A stretch of DNA of 64,000 bases, taken from NCBI GenBank assembly GCA_041905525.1, contig JAYRKY010000003.1:1-64000 (forward strand), read 5' to 3'. Source of the DNA: SHVO01 sp041905525 (GTDB taxonomy: Bacteria > Pseudomonadota > Alphaproteobacteria > Rhodospirillales > Rhodospirillaceae). The position numbers were made by a program, and so were the translations under genes. The notes beneath the pieces were generated by a model. That model was not told the origin of the DNA, ran no database searches, and was given only the letters and a program-made list of their open reading frames with translations. Positions 17,554 to 25,520 of the stretch are shown one piece after another (within the stretch, counting starts at the first letter, position 1; every line of letters starts with the position of its first letter).

Positions 17554-17559
17554 GCTATA
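17554..17559 (-). promoter_or_regulatory. Candidate -10 element of the TBDR-phoD promoter
   Basis: On the minus strand TATAGC lies 10 bases downstream of the last Pho-box-like heptamer. That is the spacing expected when PhoB replaces the -35 contact. Confidence 0.5.
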
Positions 17560-17569
17560 CGCGCGCGCG

Positions 17570-17609
17570 GTGACAACGGCGTGAAGCGGACGTGACGTAA
17601 GCATGAAGG
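17570..17609 (-). promoter_or_regulatory. Four Pho-box-like direct repeats upstream of the TBDR-phoD operon
   Basis: Four heptamers on the plus strand, GTGACAA (17570), GTGAAGC (17581), GTGACGT (17592) and ATGAAGG (17603), sit at an exact 11-base period. Read on the minus strand they are TTGTCAC, GCTTCAC, ACGTCAC, CCTTCAT in reverse order, each with the TCA core of the PhoB half-site (consensus CTGTCAT). Orientation and distance place them to activate the minus-strand operon. Confidence 0.65.
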
Positions 17610-17634
17610 AACGCGCGGCCTTTTGGTCGTCAAA

Positions 17635-17663
17635 CGGTCACACACTCTTCATGGCGAATTCAC
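17635..17663 (+). promoter_or_regulatory. Pho-box-like direct repeats upstream of phospholipase C
   Basis: CGGTCAC (17635), TCTTCAT (17646) and AATTCAC (17657) carry TCA cores at an exact 11-base period on the plus strand. TGGTCGT at 17624 is a possible weaker fourth unit. They face the phospholipase gene starting at 17724. A good -10 at the expected distance is not evident, so this set is weaker than the opposite one. Confidence 0.45.
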
Positions 17664-17723
17664 GCGATGCATGCACGGCGTTGGTCACACTGCGGATCCA
17701 CACACCGCAACGGGGCATCAGCG

Positions 17724-19847
17724 ATGACAGACGCGAACAGACGTACATTCTTGAAGACCGCCGCAGGAACGGCGGGGGCGGCTGTTGGATTTGCCGCGCT
17801 TCCCGCCGCCATTCGCGATGCGCTTGCCGTTCAGGCGAAGCAAGTGACGGGCACGATCAAGGACGTGAAGCACGTCGTGATTCTGATGCAGGAAAATCGC
17901 TCGTTCGATCACTACTTCGGCTCATTGCGGGGCGTGCGCGGCTTTGGAGACCGTCATCCGATTCCGCATCCAAACGGCGGGAACGTCTGGTCTCAGTCCG
18001 ACGGCGAGTCGGAGATGATGCCGTTCCATCTGAACACGAAGACGACTGATGCACTGCGCGTACCCGGCACGCCGCATTCCTACGCCGATGCGCAAGGCGC
18101 ATGGGGCCAGGGCCGCATGACCGAATGGCCCCGTTATAAGACGCCCTACACGATGGGGCATTACCGCCGCGACGACATTCCGTTCCAGTTCGCGCTCGCG
18201 GAGTCGTTCACTATTTGCGACCACTATCATTGTTCGGTCACCGCCGGCACCGATCCGAATCGCGTCGTATTTTGGTCCGGAGCCAGCAACGATCCTGAAC
18301 TGCGCGCGAAGGGCATCAATGCCACGGATGAGCACGCGGAACCCGACAATTTCCGCGGCTGGGTGAAGGGCTCGCTGCCCAAGCCCGGCTACACCTATGT
18401 CGGCAATAATCTGCGGTGGCCGACGATCCCCGACGTGCTGGAGAAGGCCGGCGTGAGCTGGCGCATCTATCAGGACCCCAACAATAACTGGACCGGCGCC
18501 ATGCATGGCGGCCTGGCGTTCGAAAGCTTCCGCACCTGCAAGCCCGGCGACGCGCTCTACGAAAAGGGGATGAGCCACTGGTCGCTCGAGCAGCTGAAGC
18601 GTGACGTGATGAACGACATGTTACCCGAGGTTTCGTGGATTCTGCCCTCGCCGCCCTATTCCGAACATCCCAGCGCATCGACACCCGTCGAGGGCGCGGA
18701 ATTCACCGCCCGCGTCCTGCAGGCGCTGACGGCGAATCCCCAGGTCTGGGCGAGCACGGTGTTCTTCCAGACCTTCGATGAAAATGATGGTCTATTCGAT
18801 CACCTGGCGCCGTCGGCGCCGCCGTCTTACGACCGGAATGGGGTGCTTCAGGGTAAGTCGACGCTGGACCTTGCGGGGCACTATTTCCACGACCCTGAGC
18901 GCAAGCATATCGCTAAAAGCGACGAATGGAGCGGCGTGGTGCGCCCGTTCGGCATGGGACCGCGGGTTCCGATGTATGTGGTTTCGCCTTGGAGCAAGGG
19001 CGGATGGGTCAACTCGCAGGTGTTCGACCACACTTCTGTCGGACAGTTTCTCGAGAAACGCTTCGGCGTTGTCATCCCCGCGATCACGCCGTGGCACCGT
19101 GCCGTCGCCGGCGATTTGACGTCGGCGTTCGATTTCGTGACGCCGAACGATCCTAGCTTCCCAAGACTCCCGGACGTGAGCGGGGCCTCGGCGGTGGTTC
19201 TGGATCACATCCAGCGTCCTAAAATTCTGCCTCCCGCGCAGAACGAAGCATTGTTCCAGGAGAAGGGCGCGCGGCCTTCGCGGGCGCTCCCGTACGAACT
19301 AAATGCGACCTCCACGGTCGGGGCGAGCGCGGTGACGATCGAGTTTCGCAACACCGGCAAGCAGGGCGCGGTGTTTCACGTTTACGACCGGCTTCATCTC
19401 GACCGCATTCCGAAGCGTTATACGGTTGAGGCCGGCAAGAGCCTTTCAGATTCCTGGGACACCGGCGCCGACAGCGGACGTTACGACTTGTTCGTCATCG
19501 CCCCGAACGGCTTTCGCCGTGATTTTGTGGGCGATGCGAACGGCCTTCGGGTGGAGATGGAACTCCGTTATCTACCCAAGACCGAAAAGCTGCAGCTGAT
19601 GATGAGAAATGCCGGAAGAACGGCGGCAGCCTTGAAGTTGGCGCACAATGCGTATGGGCTTGCCGGTGAGGACATGACGGTCGCGGCCGGAGGACGGACG
19701 ACGAAGGAGTGGTCCGTCGCGGCGAGCGGTCAATGGTACGACTTTACGGTGTCCGGCGAAGGACTTTCACGCCGCGCCGCCGGGCGTATCGAGACCGGCA
19801 AGCACGGCGTGAGCGATCCGGCTATGGGAGCGGATCTTACTTCTTGA
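17724..19847 (+). CDS. Phosphocholine-type phospholipase C, Tat-exported
   Basis: 707 residues. The N-terminus MTDANRRTFLKTAAG is a Tat signal (RRTFLK). The acid-phosphatase/phosphoesterase domain follows (HVVILMQENRSFDHYFGSLRG, HYHCSVTAGTDPNR, QTFDENDGLFDH, MYVVSPWSKGGWVNSQVFDHTSVGQFLEKRF), with two C-terminal immunoglobulin-like repeats of the PLC type (from about 530). The ATG at 17724 was chosen because it places the Tat motif at the N-terminus. These enzymes split phosphatidylcholine or related lipids into diacylglycerol and phosphocholine, a classic phosphate-starvation function. It is divergent from the TBDR-phoD operon; its 3' end overlaps the convergent cytochrome gene by 11 bases. 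Confidence 0.92.
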   Translation: MTDANRRTFLKTAAGTAGAAVGFAALPAAIRDALAVQAKQVTGTIKDVKHVVILMQENRSFDHYFGSLRGVRGFGDRHPIPHPNGGNVWSQSDGESEMMPFHLNTKTTDALRVPGTPHSYADAQGAWGQGRMTEWPRYKTPYTMGHYRRDDIPFQFALAESFTICDHYHCSVTAGTDPNRVVFWSGASNDPELRAKGINATDEHAEPDNFRGWVKGSLPKPGYTYVGNNLRWPTIPDVLEKAGVSWRIYQDPNNNWTGAMHGGLAFESFRTCKPGDALYEKGMSHWSLEQLKRDVMNDMLPEVSWILPSPPYSEHPSASTPVEGAEFTARVLQALTANPQVWASTVFFQTFDENDGLFDHLAPSAPPSYDRNGVLQGKSTLDLAGHYFHDPERKHIAKSDEWSGVVRPFGMGPRVPMYVVSPWSKGGWVNSQVFDHTSVGQFLEKRFGVVIPAITPWHRAVAGDLTSAFDFVTPNDPSFPRLPDVSGASAVVLDHIQRPKILPPAQNEALFQEKGARPSRALPYELNATSTVGASAVTIEFRNTGKQGAVFHVYDRLHLDRIPKRYTVEAGKSLSDSWDTGADSGRYDLFVIAPNGFRRDFVGDANGLRVEMELRYLPKTEKLQLMMRNAGRTAAALKLAHNAYGLAGEDMTVAAGGRTTKEWSVAASGQWYDFTVSGEGLSRRAAGRIETGKHGVSDPAMGADLTS

Positions 19848-20268
19848 CGCGATAGACGTCGTGGCAGGACTTGCAAGACAGGGCCGGGGCGACTTCGCTC
19901 ATGATGGCGTCTTTGCCCTGTTCGCGCGCGATCTTCGCCACTTTGGCGGTGGCCGCGGCGAACGTGTTCATGCGCTTCGAGAAATCGTCCCATTTCGCCC
20001 AGACTTCCGGGCTGGAGTCGCCGCCGGGCGCTTTAGCCTGAAAGCTCTGCAAGCTACCTTGTGCGATCAGGGCGATCGTATCGAGGTGGCTGAGGAGATT
20101 ATCCTCGGGCGCTGCGCCCGACAGGATCATGCCCAGGACGGCGACTTGCGCGTCGAGAGCCTTCATAATGTGTTGGCGATATTCGATCGTGTCCTTGTCG
20201 TCAGCGTAAGCAGACGCTGACCCGGCCATGATGGCCACCAAACCAATGAGCGCACCGATGCGACGCAT
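19837..20268 (-). CDS. Cytochrome c, c'/c556 family
   Basis: 143 residues. Signal peptide ending ASAYADD, a four-helix-bundle body (TIEYRQHIMKALDAQVAVLG, then LDTIALIAQGSLQSF) and one C-terminal haem site CKSCHDVYR near residue 132, the layout of class II cytochromes c. Periplasmic; members carry electrons or bind NO, and which applies here cannot be told. An FNR/FixK-like box lies about 65-75 bases upstream of the start, pointing to induction at low oxygen. It converges with, and slightly overlaps, the phospholipase gene. Confidence 0.9.
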   Translation of the reverse strand: MRRIGALIGLVAIMAGSASAYADDKDTIEYRQHIMKALDAQVAVLGMILSGAAPEDNLLSHLDTIALIAQGSLQSFQAKAPGGDSSPEVWAKWDDFSKRMNTFAAATAKVAKIAREQGKDAIMSEVAPALSCKSCHDVYRVKK

Positions 20269-20331
20269 TTACCCCTCCTAGGTCCCTTGGCGAAAGCCTG
20301 GTCACTTTGGAGGGTAGGGCCTGACCGCACA

Positions 20332-20345
20332 TTGATTGCGGTCAA
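20332..20345. promoter_or_regulatory. FNR/FixK-type box upstream of the cytochrome c gene
   Basis: TTGATTGCGGTCAA differs from TTGATNNNNATCAA at one position. It lies upstream of the minus-strand cytochrome start (20268); a TACCCT at 20316-20311 could be the -10 about 25 bases downstream of the dyad centre. Confidence 0.55.
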
Positions 20346-20377
20346 TGGGCTTCCCGCAGGCGTTGCGGCGTCCGGCC

Positions 20378-22789
20378 TTAGGGGGCGCCGGAATAGCGGA
20401 TCGGCCGGCCCTGGGTGAGGTGCTGGGCGGCGGCGATAATGGCCTGCGAATCGATACCGTAATGGCGGTAAAGCTCGGCAATGGAGCCCGTTTGCCCGAA
20501 TTGATCGACGCCTAGGGCGCGAACGCGATGGCCGGCGACTGCGCCCAGCCAGCCCAGGCTGGCGGGGTGTCCGTCAATCACAGTCACGAGAGCGCAATGC
20601 GGCGGTAAAACGCCGAGCAGGCGTTCGATATGCGACATGGCGCCGCCGCCGTCTTCACGTTTCTTGTGCGATGCGGTCCAACCCGCGTACAGACGGTCGA
20701 GCGACGTCACCGCAAGCAGACCAATGTCGCGGCGGTCTTCCGCCATCAACCCCACCGCGTTGATCGCTTCCGGAGCCACGACACCGGCATAGACCACAAC
20801 CAGCTGGCAGTTCGGGCCGGGCTCACGCATCCAATAGGCCCCGGCGATAATGTCCTGGCGCAGAGCCTCGGTCATCTGCCGCTTTGGCTGCTCCAACGGG
20901 CGCGTCGAGAGACGGAGGTAGACCGAGCCGCCCTTCTCATCGTGCAACAGGTTGGCGCCGGCCGGCGCATCGGGATTGTGCTTCTGAAGGTAGGCGAACG
21001 ACCAGAGCATCATCGCGAGCAACTCGTCGACAAACGCAGGTTCAAACGACGTAAGCCCCGGCTGCGACATGCCGATGAGCGGCGTGCCGATGGACTGGTG
21101 AGCGCCTCCTTCGGGAGCAAGACTGATTCCGGAAGGCGTCGCCACCAGCATGAAGCGCGAGTCCTGATAGCAGGCGTAATTCAGCGCATCGAGGCCGCGG
21201 GCGATGAATGGGTCGTAGAGCGTACCGATGGGAAATAGACGCGCGCCGCTGATGGTATGGGCAAGTCCGAGCGCGGACAGGAGGATGAAGAGATTCGACT
21301 CCGCGATGCCGAGCTCCATGTGCTGGCCGCTCGGCGAAGCCGACCAGTTGAAGGTGGACGGGACTTTCTGGTCCTTGAAGACATCGCCGCGCGCATCCTT
21401 GGAGAAAAGGCCGCGCCGGTTGACCCAGCCACCCAGGTTCGTCGATACGGTCACATCGGGCGAGGTGGTGACAACGCGTTCGACGAACGCGCTTTCGACC
21501 TTACCGAGGTTGTTCATGATCGTGCCGAAGCCCGCCTGGGTGGAGATGGTTTCGGGAATTGATAGTTCGACGTCGGCGGGAACCGGGAGGACGGGCGACT
21601 TATGTTGCCGTTCGCCCGCGAGCGCCATCGGCGTTTGCGCGAGGAACGATTTCAGTCTGTCGGGCGCGAGGTCGAGACCTTCGAAATGATCCCACTCATG
21701 CCCCTCACGAATTCTCATACGGGCGCGGAATTCCTCCATCTGCCCGAGATTCATGAGGCCGGCGTGATTGTCCTTGTGTCCCGCGAGCGGCAGCCCGAAG
21801 CCTTTGATGGTGTAGCAAATGAAGCAAACCGGACGCTCGTGCGTGATCGCTGCGAACGCCGACAGGAGCGTCGGTAAGTCATGGCCCGCGAGATTGGTCA
21901 TCAACGCCGCGAGGCCCGCGTCATCGTATTCCGCGATGAGGCTTGCCGCGGCGTTGTTCGTCCCGAGATCCGCCAGCAGACGCTTTCGCCACGCCGTACC
22001 GCCCTGAAAGGTCAGCGCGGAGTAGAGCGCGTTCGGACATGCGTCGATCCACGCGCGCAGCGCGTCGCCGCCTGGCTTTTGGAATGCGGCTTCGAGCAGC
22101 GAGCCATACTTCAGAATGACAACGTCCCAGTCGAGATCGCGGAACACCTGTGCGTAGCGCTCCCACAACCCTTCCAAAGTGCAGGCGTCGAGACTCTGGC
22201 GGTTGAAGTCGATGATCCACCAGCAGTTCTTGAGGTTCTGCTTCCAACCTTCGAGCATCGCTTCGAAGATATTGCCTTCGTCCATCTCGGCATCGCCGAT
22301 CAGCGCCACCATGCGGCCCTTGGGTAGATCCGACCACCGGTGGGCGTGCACATAGTCTTGGACCAAAGACGAGAACAGGGTCTGCGCCACGCCGAGGCCG
22401 ACCGATCCGGTGGAGAAGTCGACGTCGCAGGTGTCCTTGGTGCGGGACGGATAACTCTGCGCGCCCTTGAAGCCGCGGAAATTCTGCAGCTTCTCCAGCT
22501 TCTGGCGGCCATAAAGATATTGGATCGCGTGAAGATTGGGGCTCGCGTGCGGCTTCACCGCAACGCGGTCTTCAGGGCGGAGCACGGCGAAATAGAGCGC
22601 CGTCATGATGGTTGCAAGCGATGCGGACGACGCCTGATGCCCTCCCACCTTCACGCCGTCGCCGGTATCGCGAAGATGATTTGCGTTGTGAATCGTCCAG
22701 CTGGCGAGCCACAGGACTTTCTGCTCGAGCGCGCGCAGGCATTCGAGATCGGCGGGCCGCGAGGGGGCTTTTACGTTCTTCTGTTCCAT
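20378..22789 (-). CDS. AceE/transketolase-like ThDP enzyme (homodimeric E1 type)
   Basis: 803 residues. The thiamine site is ALIGDAEMDEGNIFEAM with the partner asparagine in IIDFNRQSLD; KVGGHQASSASLA and FSTGSVGLGVAQ near the N-terminus are typical of AceE. The middle domain has GQHMELGIAESNLF and the catalytic region EGGAHQSIGTPLIG. It is shorter than E. coli AceE (887) and has no gene for E2 beside it. It may be a pyruvate or other 2-oxoacid dehydrogenase E1 or a related transketolase. The ATG at 22789 has GGGAG upstream; the in-frame TTG 21 bases earlier overlaps that site and was rejected. Confidence 0.85.
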   Translation of the reverse strand: MEQKNVKAPSRPADLECLRALEQKVLWLASWTIHNANHLRDTGDGVKVGGHQASSASLATIMTALYFAVLRPEDRVAVKPHASPNLHAIQYLYGRQKLEKLQNFRGFKGAQSYPSRTKDTCDVDFSTGSVGLGVAQTLFSSLVQDYVHAHRWSDLPKGRMVALIGDAEMDEGNIFEAMLEGWKQNLKNCWWIIDFNRQSLDACTLEGLWERYAQVFRDLDWDVVILKYGSLLEAAFQKPGGDALRAWIDACPNALYSALTFQGGTAWRKRLLADLGTNNAAASLIAEYDDAGLAALMTNLAGHDLPTLLSAFAAITHERPVCFICYTIKGFGLPLAGHKDNHAGLMNLGQMEEFRARMRIREGHEWDHFEGLDLAPDRLKSFLAQTPMALAGERQHKSPVLPVPADVELSIPETISTQAGFGTIMNNLGKVESAFVERVVTTSPDVTVSTNLGGWVNRRGLFSKDARGDVFKDQKVPSTFNWSASPSGQHMELGIAESNLFILLSALGLAHTISGARLFPIGTLYDPFIARGLDALNYACYQDSRFMLVATPSGISLAPEGGAHQSIGTPLIGMSQPGLTSFEPAFVDELLAMMLWSFAYLQKHNPDAPAGANLLHDEKGGSVYLRLSTRPLEQPKRQMTEALRQDIIAGAYWMREPGPNCQLVVVYAGVVAPEAINAVGLMAEDRRDIGLLAVTSLDRLYAGWTASHKKREDGGGAMSHIERLLGVLPPHCALVTVIDGHPASLGWLGAVAGHRVRALGVDQFGQTGSIAELYRHYGIDSQAIIAAAQHLTQGRPIRYSGAP

Positions 22790-22920
22790 CAAGGTCTCCC
22801 GTCCCGCCAACCTAACCGCCTGCCCGCGCGTTCGCCAGCAAGAATCCTATAGGATTGAGAAGTTGCATTTGAAATCAAATGCGTCCGCCGGGTCGGTCAA
22901 AGTCGCGGGAAGGTCGCCCG

Positions 22921-23676
22921 CTAAGATCTAGCGCGCGCCGCGAGGTCCCGCGCGCCGCGCGCAAGGAGGCCCACGTCCGTGCCGACGGACACGAAGGCAT
23001 AGCCGGCCGCGAGATAGGCGCGCGATTGCTCGGCATCCTTTGCGAAGATGCCGCAGGGCTTGCCGGCGGCTTTGATCCGGGCAAAGGCATTTTCGATCGC
23101 CGCGCACACCTCCGGGTGTGCTGCATTCCCGAGATGCCCGAGCGAGCCCGAGAGGTCGCCAGGCCCAATGAACAAAGCATCGATACCCTCGACCGCCGCG
23201 ATCCCTTCGATCTCATCAAGAGCGGTACGGCTTTCGATTTGGGCGATGACGCAAACATCCTCGTGGGCATGCGCGAGATAGTCCGGGTTGGTTCCAAAGC
23301 CTGACGCCCGGCTCGTCGCGGCCGCGACACCGCGAATGCCGCGGGGTGGAAAGCGGGTGGACGCCACCACATGCGCGGCTTGCGCGGGGGTTTCGACCAT
23401 CGGGATCAGCAAGGACCGGACGCCGAGATCGAGATACTGCTTGATGAACACGGGATCGCCCGCCGGCGGACGCGCGACCGCCTCTACCGGATAGGCGGAG
23501 ACGGCTTGCAACTGTGCAAGGAGGGTTTGCAGCGTGTTGGGCGAATGCTCGCCGTCGAACATCAGCCAGTCATAGCCCGCGCCCGCGCAGATTTCCGCTG
23601 TGGTGGGGTTCGCCAGCGACTGCCACAGCCCGATGGTGGGACGCCGCTCGAGAAGCGCTTGTTTGAGGCGATTCAT
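22921..23676 (-). CDS. HpcH/HpaI-family aldolase
   Basis: 251 residues of a class II pyruvate aldolase. Visible motifs are TIGLWQSLANPTTAE, WLMFDGEHSPNT (catalytic His region), the Arg in VARPPAGDP, LIPMVETPAQA, VIAQIESRTALDEIE (metal-binding Glu) and LFIGPGDLSGSLG (metal-binding Asp). It cleaves 4-hydroxy-2-oxo acids to pyruvate and an aldehyde; substrate could be 4-hydroxy-2-oxoheptanedioate, ketodeoxyglucarate or similar. It starts 20 bases after the amidase stop, possibly one transcript. The AceE-like E1 begins about 130 bases downstream, so pyruvate released here could feed it; that is inference. Confidence 0.9.
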   Translation of the reverse strand: MNRLKQALLERRPTIGLWQSLANPTTAEICAGAGYDWLMFDGEHSPNTLQTLLAQLQAVSAYPVEAVARPPAGDPVFIKQYLDLGVRSLLIPMVETPAQAAHVVASTRFPPRGIRGVAAATSRASGFGTNPDYLAHAHEDVCVIAQIESRTALDEIEGIAAVEGIDALFIGPGDLSGSLGHLGNAAHPEVCAAIENAFARIKAAGKPCGIFAKDAEQSRAYLAAGYAFVSVGTDVGLLARGARDLAARARS

Positions 23677-23696
23677 GCGCGGCGTCCGGACTTCGA

Positions 23697-25403
23697 TTAC
23701 GGCGTGTGCTTGGACGGCACGCGCTTCTTCGTCGCCTGTTCGAAGGCGTAGGCGATGCCCAGGATCTTCGGGTCCTCACAATGACCGCCGACGAAACTGA
23801 CGCCGAAGGGCTTCACGCGGTCCTCCGAGCCGTTTGCGCCGGGGTTGTCGTTGGGCACAAGGCCGAACGGGACGACGACGATCGGATAACCCGCCTTCGT
23901 GGCGTAGTTGGCGCCATTCGCTTCCGGGAACATGATCGCATCCAGCTTGTTCCCCGTGAGGACCGCATCGATGCCTTCGTCCCGGGTGAGGACGAGATCC
24001 TCGGCGCGATTCTTTTCGTAGCGCGCCTTATCCTTTTCGAGATCGACCGCTTCGGCCGCCTCCAGACGCGATTGCCCGTAGCGGATCGCGCCGTCGGCCG
24101 CGTGAGCCGTGTTCCAGGCCAAGAACTCCTTCAGGGTCTTCACCGGCGCCTTGTCGTCGAGAGACGCGAGCCAAAGATTGAAGTCGCGCTTCATTCCATA
24201 GCGAAGCACGTTCGAGCAATAGTCGTCCGGGGCTTTCCCGTCGCTGGCAAGCTGGCAGATGAAGTGCGCCGAGATGTTCTTTTGTGGATCGGTGGCCACA
24301 GTGCTCGGCAGGTCCGCCGGATCGATCACTTCGGCGCCGGCGGCTTTCAACGCCGCGATGGCGCCCTCCATGGACTCAAGCTCGGCGGGCTTCAGGCCAG
24401 GGAACGGACGCGCCTTGCCCGGGTAGGTGTGCGCCGTGATGAAGCCGGCGCGCGGAATGCCGATCCGGGCACCCTTAAGCGCATCGGCCTTCAGGAACGC
24501 GGTGTAGTCGCGGTTCGGCGGAGGCGTGCATTCAGACGTGCGCGGATCGTTCGGGTCCTGGGCGGCGCCCTCCATGGCTCCGAGCATGATGGCCGCGTCG
24601 ACGACATGCTTGGCCATCGGGCCGGCCGTATCCTGATCGAGCGTGAGGGGAACGATGCCGTAGCGGCTGATGCGTCCCGTCGATGGGCGCACGCCGACGA
24701 TCATGTTCGCATTGGACGGACCTTCAATCGAACCGCCCGTGGAGGTTCCCACATTCGCGGCCCAGAGATTGGCGGCGACGCCGACGCCGGAACTGGATCC
24801 GGCGACTTCAAGCACCGGCGTACCATCCTCGTTCGCGCGGGGATCGTAAGGATTGTAACTCTGCCCTGCCGCGCCGTTGTACCCGCCGGGGCGCTTTTCA
24901 CTGCCGTACCATCCGGCAAGTTCGCTCATGGTCGACTTGGCGATGATGATGGCGCCGGCCGCCTTGAGATTGGCGACGAGGGTCGCATCGTAGGGGGCCA
25001 TGTAATGCTTGAACGCCAGCATGCCGCCGGACGTCGGCATATCGTCCTTGGTCATGATGTTGTCTTTGAGGGCGACCGGGATGCCGTGCAGCGGGCCGCG
25101 AACCTTGCCTTCGGCGCGGTCCTTGTCCAGCGCCTCGGCCTGGGCGAGCGCATTGTGATTCACCGAGACCGCGGCGTTGAGCATGTCTTCATACATGCCC
25201 ATGCGGGCCAGGTATTGCGTGACGATTTCGCGCGACGTCGTGCGGCCTTCCTGCATCGCCTTCTGCATGTCGGGGATCGACGCCTCGACCACACTGAACG
25301 GCGCCTTGGCCTGCTCTTTGGGCGCGGGCTTATCGCAGGACTGCAACACTAGCGCGGCGGCCGTGGTCAGCCCCAAAGTCGTGAGAAAACGAACCTTACG
25401 CAT
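23697..25403 (-). CDS. Amidase-signature lipoprotein
   Basis: 568 residues. The N-terminus has a lipobox (LVLQSC at about 20-25), so this is a lipoprotein in the envelope. The amidase signature is complete: catalytic Lys in IPVALKDNI, GSSSGVGVAANLWAANVGTSTGGSI with the cis-Ser and nucleophile Ser. The insert between about 290 and 480 resembles the long secreted amidases of alphaproteobacteria. It hydrolyses amides, substrate unknown. It lies about 40 bases downstream of the terminator hairpin of the first array TBDR. A second amidase fragment with a similar C-terminus (YEQATKHRR) lies at the right edge of the window. Confidence 0.92.
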   Translation of the reverse strand: MRKVRFLTTLGLTTAAALVLQSCDKPAPKEQAKAPFSVVEASIPDMQKAMQEGRTTSREIVTQYLARMGMYEDMLNAAVSVNHNALAQAEALDKDRAEGKVRGPLHGIPVALKDNIMTKDDMPTSGGMLAFKHYMAPYDATLVANLKAAGAIIIAKSTMSELAGWYGSEKRPGGYNGAAGQSYNPYDPRANEDGTPVLEVAGSSSGVGVAANLWAANVGTSTGGSIEGPSNANMIVGVRPSTGRISRYGIVPLTLDQDTAGPMAKHVVDAAIMLGAMEGAAQDPNDPRTSECTPPPNRDYTAFLKADALKGARIGIPRAGFITAHTYPGKARPFPGLKPAELESMEGAIAALKAAGAEVIDPADLPSTVATDPQKNISAHFICQLASDGKAPDDYCSNVLRYGMKRDFNLWLASLDDKAPVKTLKEFLAWNTAHAADGAIRYGQSRLEAAEAVDLEKDKARYEKNRAEDLVLTRDEGIDAVLTGNKLDAIMFPEANGANYATKAGYPIVVVPFGLVPNDNPGANGSEDRVKPFGVSFVGGHCEDPKILGIAYAFEQATKKRVPSKHTP

Positions 25404-25442
25404 GGATATAAATCCCCCCGTTCATGATGGCCGCCGAAAAGG

Positions 25443-25479
25443 AATGGGCCCAATCCAGTATACCCGGATTGGGCCCATT
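25443..25479 (-). terminator. Hairpin after the first array TBDR
   Basis: A perfect 14-bp stem (AATGGGCCCAATCC / GGATTGGGCCCATT) with a 9-base loop lies between the TBDR stop (25521) and the amidase start (25403). On the minus strand it is followed by CCTTTTC. It probably ends or reduces read-through from the TBDR. Confidence 0.7.
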
Positions 25480-25520
25480 GTAGATTGCTCGTTGTGACGC
25501 GCTGTCTACATCGTGAAGGC

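Noticed and set aside
23706..25352. Long plus-strand open frame of 548 codons opposite the amidase
   Set aside because: It is an antisense shadow: Arg/Gly/Val-rich with no domain, signal or ribosome site, and the minus strand encodes a complete amidase.
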